NCBI GenBank assembly: GCA_041494245.1
Contig: JBGQAK010000016.1
Span: forward strand, 1 to 64,000
DNA from: RBG-13-68-16 sp041494245
GTDB lineage: Bacteria; Acidobacteriota; Thermoanaerobaculia; Thermoanaerobaculales; Thermoanaerobaculaceae
DNA length: 64,000 nucleotides
Direction: 5' to 3'
The stretch's first letter is position 1, and every line of letters begins with the position of its first letter. The notes beneath the pieces were generated by a model. It searched no databases. It saw nothing but the letters and a program-made list of their open reading frames with translations, and was not told where the DNA came from. Shown one piece after another: positions 28,876 to 36,956 of this stretch. A program made the position numbers and the translations under genes.

Positions 28876-30414
28876 TTACCTGATCGTGAAGAAACTGAAA
28901 TACGCGGACGCAGGGGCTGACTCAACCACTCGATAGTTGGCAAGTATCCAGGCCAGGGAGGGACTTCGAAGACCCAGACCGAGAATTGGCCTGCTGATTG
29001 CGATCAACCTTGGTTTCCCAGCCTGAAGTTGTTCCAGCGTTGCCGCCTCCAGATCATCTACGAGCGGCCCACCCAACAGGGGGTGGCAATATGCGAGGGT
29101 CGTCACCGGGCGGCGGCGGCTGTAGTAGTAAAGCCCAGGATCCAGTCCCCACTCAAAGAAGGTCTCATCGGGCCGCAGAAACGTGTCAATCCACCGGGCG
29201 GTGCGGGGGATCTCACAGAACAGCCTCCCCTCGATCTTGTACTTGACCAGCGGCCAGACCCCCGAGGGGGTCCGCAAGCCAGGTAGCTGGTGCCCGACCA
29301 CCACCCAGAATGCCAAGATCCCCGACGCGACCGCAGCGAATCTCAACACCCTGCGCCGGCTGCCCAGCAGACCATTCGCTAGACTCCACATCCGAGCCAG
29401 GCCCGCTCCAGCCGCAACCGCCAAGAGTGGCAGCCACAGCTGGTAATAGTGCGGAAAGAAGTGCGCCGGCAGTGAGATCGCCAGCCACGTACCGAGCCCC
29501 GCTCCGGCCAAGACGAATGCCTGTCGCCAGCGTCGAGCGAGCATCGCGGTTGCTAGCCAGAACACACCTAGTGCAACCAACGGGAAACAGAACCTGAGCG
29601 CGGAAGGGAAAAGACCCTCAAACAGCAGCCCGTTGTAGAGACTGGATACAAGATTGCCGGAGTAAAACTGGTTGTAGAGAACAACGGCACCATAGAATTG
29701 CCGCCAGTCTCCTCGTGCCCAGTACCAGAGGCACACGACAAGCCAAACACCCGCAACCACCAGGGCCGCAGAAAGTGCCTGCCCCCATTGCCTTCGCCGG
29801 CCCCCACCCTCAAGTGGAGTAGGCAAGAGGAAGAAGCAGAGACCCGCCAAACCGACCAGCGGCACTGTTACCTGCTTGAACAAGGTGCTGGCGGCGGCAA
29901 CCGAGCCGACCACGAGACCCCATCGCCACCGGGCTTCGATCCGACCCCCGATGAATAAGAAACCCAGAAACCAGGTTGTGCACGCGTTGAGAAAGGCTTC
30001 TACGTTAGGTTGGTTTGCTTCGAGGCCCAGATCGCTGCAGACAAGAGAAAAGAACACAGCCGCAAGAATGCCGCTCAACTGATCGCCACCAATTTCGCGC
30101 CCGACAACAAAGACCCCCACAAGGGTAATCCCAGCGGTAAGAAACCCTAACAGATACACGGCCTGCGGACCGTATCCCACGGCAGCGATCGCGGATGCAT
30201 AGGCGAAGTGAATGGCCGGCGGCTTATGGTCCCATATCTCGGAATACAGGCGCTTGCCGTGGAGCACCTCGTTACCAGTCACCATGTAGCCTGCCAGATC
30301 ACGTTCGAGCGGCTCGTCAAATGTGTGTAGTCTCACGGCCGCGATTGTCGCCAAGCAAGCTGCAAGCACCGCGCACGAAATCAACTTGTGGGGCCTCATG
30401 TCAGGGCCAGCCAT
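28876..30414 (-). CDS. GT39/ArnT-like membrane glycosyltransferase (GT-C)
   Basis: 512 residues with about 11 membrane spans. The first periplasmic loop has LERDLAGYMVTGNEVLHGKRLY followed by WDHKPPAIHF, the acidic-residue loop and signature seen in dolichyl-phosphate-mannose transferase-like GT-C proteins that use polyprenyl-phosphate sugars. A periplasmic C-terminal segment (WGLDPGLYYYSRRRPVTTL) follows. It probably adds a branching sugar from an undecaprenyl-phosphate donor in the periplasm. The start may be the ATG at 30399 rather than 30414. Confidence 0.8.
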   Translation of the reverse strand: MAGPDMRPHKLISCAVLAACLATIAAVRLHTFDEPLERDLAGYMVTGNEVLHGKRLYSEIWDHKPPAIHFAYASAIAAVGYGPQAVYLLGFLTAGITLVGVFVVGREIGGDQLSGILAAVFFSLVCSDLGLEANQPNVEAFLNACTTWFLGFLFIGGRIEARWRWGLVVGSVAAASTLFKQVTVPLVGLAGLCFFLLPTPLEGGGRRRQWGQALSAALVVAGVWLVVCLWYWARGDWRQFYGAVVLYNQFYSGNLVSSLYNGLLFEGLFPSALRFCFPLVALGVFWLATAMLARRWRQAFVLAGAGLGTWLAISLPAHFFPHYYQLWLPLLAVAAGAGLARMWSLANGLLGSRRRVLRFAAVASGILAFWVVVGHQLPGLRTPSGVWPLVKYKIEGRLFCEIPRTARWIDTFLRPDETFFEWGLDPGLYYYSRRRPVTTLAYCHPLLGGPLVDDLEAATLEQLQAGKPRLIAISRPILGLGLRSPSLAWILANYRVVESAPASAYFSFFTIR

Positions 30415-30727
30415 GCCGGCAAGACAGCAAATGGTAGGAGGGATATCGGTCTCGGATCCACTGAGACCCTCTCAAAACTCGCTGCCCCTGCATATTCGCG
30501 CAGCGGCTGTGGCACCCGCCCAACCGCAAACGGCTGCTTCGCCATGAGACTGCTTCGTCGCCTGGCTTGCCTGACTCTTCCGTCGCGATGTGCGCAACAC
30601 ACTCTCGTGCGGTCGGAATGCCCAGCGGATGCTTCGTACCGTCCGCCTCGACCGGTGTCTCTCGCCGGAACACCGGATCACGCATACGAAAACGCGTAAT
30701 CTCCTGCCATCTGTGGTTCGATCGTGT
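30415..30727. other. Intergenic stretch, no feature seen
   Basis: 313 bp between the wzz-like gene (stop at 30728) and the GT39-like gene. Only short, unconvincing frames are present, with no clear promoter, terminator or gene remnant. Confidence 0.5.
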
Positions 30728-32317
30728 CTAGGCTTGTAGTCCGGGATCGGTCCGCATTTCCGGCGACGACCACGACTCGCGCACAAGAGCGACCCCGATG
30801 CCGGTTGCGAGGCCGAAGAGAATGCCAAGGAGCGTCTTCGTGGCCATGCCGCGAGGCCTCGGCGTCTGAGGTTCGACGGCGGGAGCACCCAGCCGCACGT
30901 CCTCGACGTCTTGTTGGCCTTTCGCCAGGAGCGCCTGGTTGTAGCTCTTTGCAAGCTGGTCAAACAGCTCGCGTTGCTGGGCGATGTCCCGGTCGAGCTG
31001 GGCGAGCCGCATATCGCTGCCCCGCTCGAGGCCGTCGAGTTCGCTTTGGCGGCTGCGCTGCAGAAGGCCCACCTCGTTAGCACGCTGCGCCTTCAGTTGG
31101 GTCAACCCGGCTTCCCGTCCACTCTCGATTTTCCCGAGAGCCGTCTGATCGTCGCGGAGGCTCGTCTCGAGCGATTTCATTTCGGTGTTGATGCGCTCAA
31201 GGTCGGCAGTCAGTCCGGCCGCCCTCGGGACCATCGCATTGACGTCCATCTCGATCTCCGCGACCTTGGCGTTGAGGGACGTATAGACGGGGTTCACCTC
31301 CTGCGTCGCAAGGGCACGCCCCTGCAAGGTCTTCCAGTCGGGACCTTCGCCCTTGGCGCTCGAGACGGCGCGCCAGAGCGTCTCATCCGTGATGGCCTTC
31401 TGCAGCGTCACGAGTGGTGTCGTGGCGGCCAGCTGCCTGCGTGCCGCCTCCAGCTGAAGCTGTCTGAGCTGAAGCTGGCTCGAGACACGTGCCTGCTCAT
31501 TCTGCAGGTCCGAGTAGGCCTTGCGCAACGCGGTGACCTGCGCATCGCGGCTATCGAGGTTGTGCGCGCTCTTGTACGTTGTGACGAGGCGGCGGGTCTC
31601 CGCCTCGTAGTCGGCGGACAGTTGCGTGGTGGCGTTCCCGAACGCCGTGATCTTGTCGTCCCAGGTTTTGACCGTGCCGTCGTAGCGACGTTGCAGTGTG
31701 TCGGCTTCGTTCGCGCGAGCGACCTCCAGATTCGCGAGCGCCTCGCGCACCTTCGGGTACTCCTGGTCGATGAATCGGACTGTCGCCGATGTGCTGCCAG
31801 CCATCAGCTCGTGGGTGCGCTCGAGGAGAACCTCGGCCCAGGTGTTGGCGATTGCTGCCGCCTGCGCCGCCGTGTCGCCCCGCGCCACGGCCTGAATCAT
31901 GGGTGCGATGGTGACCTCTTCGGCCCGGCGGGTGACGAAGATCCGGGCCTCGAGCTCTTTGTCCAGCCGCAGCACCTTGTCGGGTCCGATGATGTGTCGC
32001 TCGATCAGTCGCTTCCGGGCCGCCTGGATCACGGCGTCGGATTCGAGGATCTTCTGGTAGCTGGGCGCGTTGAGCGTCTGTGGCTTGAGGTCCGAGGTGA
32101 ACTTCGGCGGCACGATGACCAAGGTCGCGGCCGCCTCGTACGTTCTCCCGACCACGAGCAGCAGCACGGCAGCCGTCGCGGCCCCAAACAGTGCAGCGCA
32201 CCCGAAGATCAGCCGCCAGTGGCGGCGGACGAACCCTACGATGACGTCGAAGCTCAACTCCGGCCCGGTATCCGACAGCGTGCGCGGCTTGAAGGCTCGT
32301 TGGATCATCTCTGGCAT
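30728..32317 (-). CDS. Wzz-family polysaccharide chain-length regulator, first gene of operon A
   Basis: 529 residues. The ATG at 32317 has GGAG 7 nt upstream. A short cytoplasmic N-terminus precedes transmembrane helix 1 (LIFGCAALFGAATAAVLLLVV, about 34-55). A long periplasmic, coiled-coil-rich region follows, then proline-rich TPRPRG and helix 2 (about 495-515). The family (Wzz/GNVR) sets polymer length with Wzy in the inner membrane. It is longer than enterobacterial Wzz (about 330) because of extended coiled coils, and there is no C-terminal tyrosine kinase domain. The paralogue at 54068-55639 heads operon B and shares the leader element at 32472-32500. Confidence 0.88.
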   Translation of the reverse strand: MPEMIQRAFKPRTLSDTGPELSFDVIVGFVRRHWRLIFGCAALFGAATAAVLLLVVGRTYEAAATLVIVPPKFTSDLKPQTLNAPSYQKILESDAVIQAARKRLIERHIIGPDKVLRLDKELEARIFVTRRAEEVTIAPMIQAVARGDTAAQAAAIANTWAEVLLERTHELMAGSTSATVRFIDQEYPKVREALANLEVARANEADTLQRRYDGTVKTWDDKITAFGNATTQLSADYEAETRRLVTTYKSAHNLDSRDAQVTALRKAYSDLQNEQARVSSQLQLRQLQLEAARRQLAATTPLVTLQKAITDETLWRAVSSAKGEGPDWKTLQGRALATQEVNPVYTSLNAKVAEIEMDVNAMVPRAAGLTADLERINTEMKSLETSLRDDQTALGKIESGREAGLTQLKAQRANEVGLLQRSRQSELDGLERGSDMRLAQLDRDIAQQRELFDQLAKSYNQALLAKGQQDVEDVRLGAPAVEPQTPRPRGMATKTLLGILFGLATGIGVALVRESWSSPEMRTDPGLQA

Positions 32318-32407
32318 AGGTTAGCTCCACTCCGGGTGGGATCGCGGGCCGACGCCGCCTTCCCTGCCCAGCACTCGGCGGTGGCCGGAACAACCCTGCG
32401 GACACCA

Positions 32408-32438
32408 CCGCCTCCCGTCCTTACGGGAGCTACGGCGG
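32408..32438 (-). promoter_or_regulatory. Leader hairpin upstream of the wzz-like gene
   Basis: CTCCCGT-cctt-ACGGGAG (32412-32429) forms a 7-bp stem. CCGCC at 32408-32412 can pair with GGCGG at 32434-32438 to extend it around a bulge. It lies in the untranslated leader between the ops-like element and the start codon. No known riboswitch consensus was recognised. It might be an attenuator, but no U-run follows. Confidence 0.35.
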
Positions 32439-32471
32439 GCTTTGCCGAGGGGCGATGGCCTCGATGGCCAG

Positions 32472-32500
32472 GCTCCCGCAGGTGGTTCGCAACGCAAACC
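32472..32500 (-). promoter_or_regulatory. JUMPstart/ops-like leader element, copy 1
   Basis: On the minus strand: GGTTTGC-gtt-GCGAACC hairpin (32500-32484), then ACCT, then GCGGGAGC (32479-32472). The same order and spacing occurs at 55823-55795 upstream of the other wzz-like gene, while the surrounding leader differs. It lies about 155 nt before the start codon and about 150-170 nt after a good promoter. GCGGGAGC resembles the ops core GGCGGTAG used by RfaH; the resemblance is stronger in copy 2. Function is inferred. Confidence 0.6.
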
Positions 32501-32651
32501 AATAAGCGCGAAACGGTTAAGCGACGCCTGTCTGACATTCCTCGCGCCCCAGGGGCCCCAGGCTCCCCGACGGCCACGCAGATGGCTCCTGACGCCTCGA
32601 CCTCCCAGCCAGTTTGGGCCTCATCAACACGTGGCTCCCCTTGGCTACGTT

Positions 32652-32680
32652 GTTATATCGCATACCTCGCGACGTGGCAA
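32652..32680 (-). promoter_or_regulatory. Sigma-70-type promoter of operon A
   Basis: On the minus strand, TTGCCA (32680-32675) is followed after exactly 17 bases by TATAAC (32657-32652). This implies a start near 32645 and a leader of about 325 nt ahead of the wzz-like gene, containing the hairpin and ops-like elements. Confidence 0.6.
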
Positions 32681-32801
32681 CCGCGCCACATCGGGTGGGG
32701 AGGAACCCCGCAGCATCGGGCGCATCACCTATCGCCACCCGTTCCGTCCTGTGTCGCGTCCCCTTGAGTGTGCAAGAAGAAAGAGAGCGCCCTGAGGTTG
32801 G

Positions 32802-32864
32802 CTAAAGACCTTGCACGGCCGGTCCCACTGCACCGGTCGCGCCGGTCACCAGGACCGTCGTCAC
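32802..32864 (-). pseudogene. 20-codon N-terminal stump of an SDR epimerase gene
   Basis: Starting at a GTG that overlaps the stop of the GT4 gene (GTGA), the minus strand encodes MTTVLVTGATGAVGPAVQGL and then TAG. This is the dinucleotide-binding N-terminus of an extended SDR (TGATGAVG), with normal operon coupling, but the remaining roughly 300 codons are gone. No further SDR sequence is seen in any frame beyond 32802, which is where the operon A promoter region begins. It is a truncated gene marking a recombination junction at the end of operon B. Confidence 0.65.
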
Positions 32865-34027
32865 GACTGCTCCGCCACGGAGCCCTGTGGCCAGTCATGC
32901 CCCAGCGCGTCCCGGTAAACGGAGAGCGTCGCGGCCATCACAGCCTCCTCCGAGAACTTGGACACGGCGATCTCGCGCCCACGGCGTCCCATCCGCTCTC
33001 GCAACGAGCGGTCGTGGAGCAAAGTCGCAATCGCCTCGGCGAGCGCGCTCGCGTCGCGCGGTGGCACCAGCAGGCCGTCCTCGCCGTCCCGGACGATTTC
33101 TCTGCAACCCGAAACGTCCGTGGTCACGATCGGGCGCCCACTGGCGGCAGCCTCGAGCAGGATCTTGGGGATTCCCTCGCGGTAGTACGTCGGAAGCGCC
33201 ACCACTGACGCTTGACGCACGACCGAGGCCATATCGTCACGCAGCCCCCACCACTCGACGATTCCCTCTGCCGACCAGGCGCGCAGTGTGGCTTCCGGAA
33301 CGGGTTTCGGGTTCTCCTCGTCCGGAACCCCGACCAACACGAACCGGCACGCCTGGCCACGACCGCGAAGCTGGCGGGCGGCCTCGACGAACTCGCCGAC
33401 GCCCTTGTCCCACAGCAGTCGTGCTGCCAACAGCACCATCGGATCGCCCGGTGGCTCCTCAGAAGGTGAGAACGCGCGTACGTCAACGCCGGACCCGCGG
33501 ATCAGCGCTGCCCGTCCCGCAGGTACCAGGTGCCTTTCAACGAACAAATCGCGATCGTCCGGGTTCTGGAAGATCACCCGCACACGCCGGCTGGCGAGGG
33601 CCACTCGATAAGCGACCGACACCGCCCGGCGCAGCACCCTTCCCCTGAGTCCGACACCGAGGAAGGTGTACCCGAGGCCTGGAATCGTGTTGATTACGAT
33701 GGGCACCCCTGTCACCCGCGCTGCCAGCGAGCCGTAGATCACCGGCTTGATGGCCACGTGGTGGACTAGGCGCGGACGCTCGCGGCGATAGAGCCTGATG
33801 AGCTCCCAGGCGCTCGCGAGCTCCCGCCACGGGGCGGTCAGGTGCCGCTGTAGCTTCAGTGGCACGAAACGGAAGCCCTCGCGCTCAATCGCCTCCCGGC
33901 ACCCGCGCTCGACGCCAGTCGCTACCACCACCTCGCAGCCGGCATCTCGGAGCGCCCTCGCCAACGGCAGCCGGTGCGACAAGAAGTACCAGTCAACGTT
34001 AACGACGAGCAGGATCCGTGGTCGCAT
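32861..34027 (-). CDS. Family 4 glycosyltransferase
   Basis: 388 residues from the ATG at 34027 (MRPRILLVVNVDWYFLSHR); the open frame extends further up but into the next gene's end. The N-terminal part with HHVAIKPVIYGSLAAR is typical of PglA/Fuc(NAc)-transferase-like GT4 members. LLAARLLWDKGVGEFVEAA opens the donor-binding domain and PTYYREGIPKILLEAAASGRPIV is the E-x7-E motif. It adds a sugar to the lipid-linked repeat unit in the cytoplasm. It is the last intact gene of operon B and is followed by the SDR stump. Confidence 0.88.
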   Translation of the reverse strand: MRPRILLVVNVDWYFLSHRLPLARALRDAGCEVVVATGVERGCREAIEREGFRFVPLKLQRHLTAPWRELASAWELIRLYRRERPRLVHHVAIKPVIYGSLAARVTGVPIVINTIPGLGYTFLGVGLRGRVLRRAVSVAYRVALASRRVRVIFQNPDDRDLFVERHLVPAGRAALIRGSGVDVRAFSPSEEPPGDPMVLLAARLLWDKGVGEFVEAARQLRGRGQACRFVLVGVPDEENPKPVPEATLRAWSAEGIVEWWGLRDDMASVVRQASVVALPTYYREGIPKILLEAAASGRPIVTTDVSGCREIVRDGEDGLLVPPRDASALAEAIATLLHDRSLRERMGRRGREIAVSKFSEEAVMAATLSVYRDALGHDWPQGSVAEQS

Positions 34028-34065
34028 CCTGCCGTATTCCTGCGGACCATCATGTAGAGCCTCTC

Positions 34066-34875
34066 TCACGACGACCGGCCAGAATCCTTCTTTGCAACGA
34101 TGACGAGGCCCGCCAAGAGGCGCAGCGCAGTCGGCCCAAGTGCGGTCATTGGCCACCAGCTTGCGACATGCGCAAGCAGGGGTCTTCCGCGGAGCCGGAA
34201 CTGGATGTAGTCGGACTCAAGGTATCCGAGGCTAAATCCGGCATCAGCAAAGGAACGCTTGATCTCCTTGAGCGGTCTGTAGACAGTGAATTCGTCCAAC
34301 CATGCAAGTTGTCGCTTCGTCCAGTCCCGGGCCGAGAGATTGCCCTTGAAATATCCAAGGCCCACTGCCCTTAGGCCCAGTACATACCAGGACCTCAAAC
34401 GGGATGACTTGGTGAACCGGTGCGCGAGAGGTATCCCTATGTGGCCCTCGCGCAGGACCTCCTTGCTCGGGAAGAGCGCAAGCAGCACACCACCTGCCTT
34501 CAGCACACGCCAGATATCCGCAAGGACCTTGGGAAGATCGTGAACGTGCTCAAAAACCTCGTTGGCGAAAACAAGATCGAAGTGCTCGTTCTCAAAAGGC
34601 AGTTGCTCAGTAATCTCGAGAATCCTGGATCCCCAGTGCGGACTCCGCATGGCTGCTTCCTTGGCCTTTGAGCCGGCATAGTAGACGTCTGCCCCGAAAA
34701 TGTCGAAGCCGTGCTCAAGACCGGCGACAACAACCTCTCCAGCACCACAGCCAAAATCGAGTATGCGGAGCCTTTGTCCAGCCGCGAAATTGAAGAGCTG
34801 CGGAGCTCTCGCCAAGGTAGAAAGAACATAGAGATAGTTGAGTTCCAGGCTCACGTGCTGCTCGGCTGCATCCAT
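34066..34875 (-). CDS. Class I SAM-dependent methyltransferase
   Basis: 269 residues from the ATG at 34875, with GGAG 6 nt upstream. It overlaps the end of the asnB gene by 25 bp. LRILDFGCGAGEVV is motif I, GADVYYAGSK the acidic site after strand 2, and FDLVFANEVFEHVHDLPKVLADIWRVLK the later Methyltransf_11/23 core. Probably methylates a sugar or a lipid-linked glycan. A hydrophobic C-terminal segment (LGPTALRLLAGLVIVAK) may associate with the membrane. Confidence 0.8.
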   Translation of the reverse strand: MDAAEQHVSLELNYLYVLSTLARAPQLFNFAAGQRLRILDFGCGAGEVVVAGLEHGFDIFGADVYYAGSKAKEAAMRSPHWGSRILEITEQLPFENEHFDLVFANEVFEHVHDLPKVLADIWRVLKAGGVLLALFPSKEVLREGHIGIPLAHRFTKSSRLRSWYVLGLRAVGLGYFKGNLSARDWTKRQLAWLDEFTVYRPLKEIKRSFADAGFSLGYLESDYIQFRLRGRPLLAHVASWWPMTALGPTALRLLAGLVIVAKKDSGRSS

Positions 34876-36809
34876 TCCGCTCTCCACGCCTGAAACATCA
34901 GCACCGCCCACAACCGGTACTGATCGTTTCGCCGCCCGGAAAGGTGCCCCGCCCACGCGGCCCTGATCGGCTCAGGCCGAAGGAGGCCTTGCTCCCACAT
35001 GCGCCCCTCGTCAAGTAACTCCTCGGCCCACTCGCGCAGCGGGCCGCGGAGCCAGGCGTCAATGGGCACGCCGAACCCCATCTTCGGCCGTTCGACCAGC
35101 TCCGGGGGCACGTAGCGACCGAGCACCTTGCGGAGCAGCCACTTGCTCTGGCCGTCTCGGTTCTTGAAACGGTTCGGGAGTCGCCAGACCCACTCCACGA
35201 CGCGGTGGTCCAGCAGCGGGCAGCGCGCCTCCAAGCTCACGCCCATGCTGGCCCGGTCCACCTTCACCAGGATGTCGTCGGGCAAGTAGGTCACGAGGTC
35301 GAGGAGCATCATCCTCTCGGTGAAGTCGGGCACCAGCTCGCGAACTGCAGGGTCCAGCAATACGCTTGCCGGTTCCTGTCCGCCGACGACTAGCTCGCAG
35401 GGTGACTTCCACAGCGACACCAGGCGGTGGTACAGCGTGTCGGGCCGATCCGCCGTGAGCAGCTCCGCGAGCTTGTGCGCCTTGTCGCCGGGCAAGGTCT
35501 GCCGGACACGCCCTGGTACCGCCCACTTCACAGCGCCATAGAGTGAATCCCACCGCTCGGGCGGCCACGCCTTGATCGCCCGCGCCACCCCCCCGCGCAC
35601 GCCCAGCGGCAACCGCCGCACCCGCCGCCAGATGGCATCGGCCCACTGGTACCTCGTGTACCCACCAAACAGCTCGTCGCCGCCGTCCCCCGAAAGCGCC
35701 ACGGTGACGTGCCGGCGGGCAAGGGCGGAGACGAGAAAGGTCGGGATCTGCGAGGAATCAGCGAAGGGTTCGTCATACAGGGTCGGCAGCCGAGGGATGA
35801 CGTCCAGCGCCTCCCTCGGGGTCACATACAGCTCGGTGTGGTCCGTTCCGAGATGCCTAGCAACCTCCTTGGCGTCTTCCGCCTCGTTGTACGCGGCCTC
35901 GTGGAATCCGATGGTGAACGTCCGCACCGGCCGAGAGCTCTGCGCCTGCATGAGGGCCACCACCGTGGACGAGTCGAAGCCACCCGAGAGCATGGCCCCC
36001 AGGGGCACGTCCGCAATCATGCGGCGGGCGACGGCATCCCTGAGCAGGGTATCGAGCTGATCCGCCGCCTCGCCGTCTGAGAGGTCGAGGCGGCCCCGCA
36101 ACCCGTCACGCACCACTTGGCGCGCGTCCCAGTAGGGCCGAGTCTCCGGCGGATGTCCGGCATGGACGACGGCCATGCACCCCTGCGGCAGCTTGTGCGC
36201 ATTGCGATAGATGCAGAGCGGCGCGGGCACATAGCCGAAGCGCAGGTATGCGGCCAGAGCATCGCGGTCGATTTCAGCCGAGAAGGAGGGATGGGCGCGG
36301 AGCGCCTTGAGCTCCGAGCCGAATAGGAAGGTGGCTCCGTCCTGCCAGTAGTACAGCGGCTTCTTCCCCAGGCGGTCCCGGGCAAGGAGCAGTGTCCGCT
36401 CCTGCCGGTCCCAGAGCGCGATGGCGAACATTCCCCACAAACGAGGGATCGTCGCCTCAGGGCCCCAACAGGAGCACCCCTCGAGAAGCACCTCTGTGTC
36501 CGAGGTGCCGCGAAAGTGAGCGCCTCGTTTTTCAAGCTCCTCCCGAAGATCTTGGAAGTTGTAGATTTCTCCGTTGTAAACGACCACATAGCGCCCATCG
36601 CCCGAGGACATCGGCTGGTGCCCGGTGGGTGAAAGGTCGAGGATCGAAAGCCGGCGAAAGCCGAGGGCGACTCCTGCATCCGGGTCTGTCCACACACCCT
36701 GATCGTCCGGCCCCCGGTGCCGCAGAGTGTCCGCCATGAGCCGCGCCTGTTCGTACAGAGCGTCGGGCACTCCACCGGAAGCTCGCCAAAGACCAGCTAT
36801 ACCGCACAT
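34851..36809 (-). CDS. asnB: Asparagine synthase (glutamine-hydrolysing) family amidotransferase
   Basis: 652 residues. MCGIAGLW puts the glutaminase Cys at position 2; the N-terminal Ntn domain contains RLSILDLSPTGHQPM and YNGEIYNF. The C-terminal synthetase domain has the ATP-pyrophosphatase loop LSGGFDSSTV and SGDGGDELFGGY. AsnB makes asparagine, but relatives inside O-antigen and capsule clusters (for example WbpS of Pseudomonas O6) amidate uronic acids. The locus also carries HexNAc-uronate genes (51652-54000), so sugar amidation is the more likely job here. This is inference. Confidence 0.88.
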   Translation of the reverse strand: MCGIAGLWRASGGVPDALYEQARLMADTLRHRGPDDQGVWTDPDAGVALGFRRLSILDLSPTGHQPMSSGDGRYVVVYNGEIYNFQDLREELEKRGAHFRGTSDTEVLLEGCSCWGPEATIPRLWGMFAIALWDRQERTLLLARDRLGKKPLYYWQDGATFLFGSELKALRAHPSFSAEIDRDALAAYLRFGYVPAPLCIYRNAHKLPQGCMAVVHAGHPPETRPYWDARQVVRDGLRGRLDLSDGEAADQLDTLLRDAVARRMIADVPLGAMLSGGFDSSTVVALMQAQSSRPVRTFTIGFHEAAYNEAEDAKEVARHLGTDHTELYVTPREALDVIPRLPTLYDEPFADSSQIPTFLVSALARRHVTVALSGDGGDELFGGYTRYQWADAIWRRVRRLPLGVRGGVARAIKAWPPERWDSLYGAVKWAVPGRVRQTLPGDKAHKLAELLTADRPDTLYHRLVSLWKSPCELVVGGQEPASVLLDPAVRELVPDFTERMMLLDLVTYLPDDILVKVDRASMGVSLEARCPLLDHRVVEWVWRLPNRFKNRDGQSKWLLRKVLGRYVPPELVERPKMGFGVPIDAWLRGPLREWAEELLDEGRMWEQGLLRPEPIRAAWAGHLSGRRNDQYRLWAVLMFQAWRAEWMQPSST

Positions 36810-36956
36810 AGAGCCACCGCTTCAGGGCTTGTCACGCGTACCGTCGCAGCAAGGGGCCAGAGTCGCGGTGGCCAAGCTGTCCCTTCGGTTCGTTTTCAGG
36901 ATGAGACGACTTCCAGGCATGAACGAGTCCTCGTTACACACCCTTGCTCCAAGCAC

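Larger units (their letters stand above)
32318..32801. other. Operon A leader and promoter region (no protein gene)
   Basis: This interval holds the promoter at 32652-32680, the ops-like element at 32472-32500 and the hairpin at 32408-32438. Nothing that looks translated was found; the short frames across it have no recognisable content. Confidence 0.6.

Noticed and set aside
32408..32500. c-di-GMP (GEMM) or cobalamin riboswitch in the wzz leader
   Set aside because: The conserved cores of these riboswitches are absent. The hairpin plus GCGGGAGC arrangement fits an ops-like element better.
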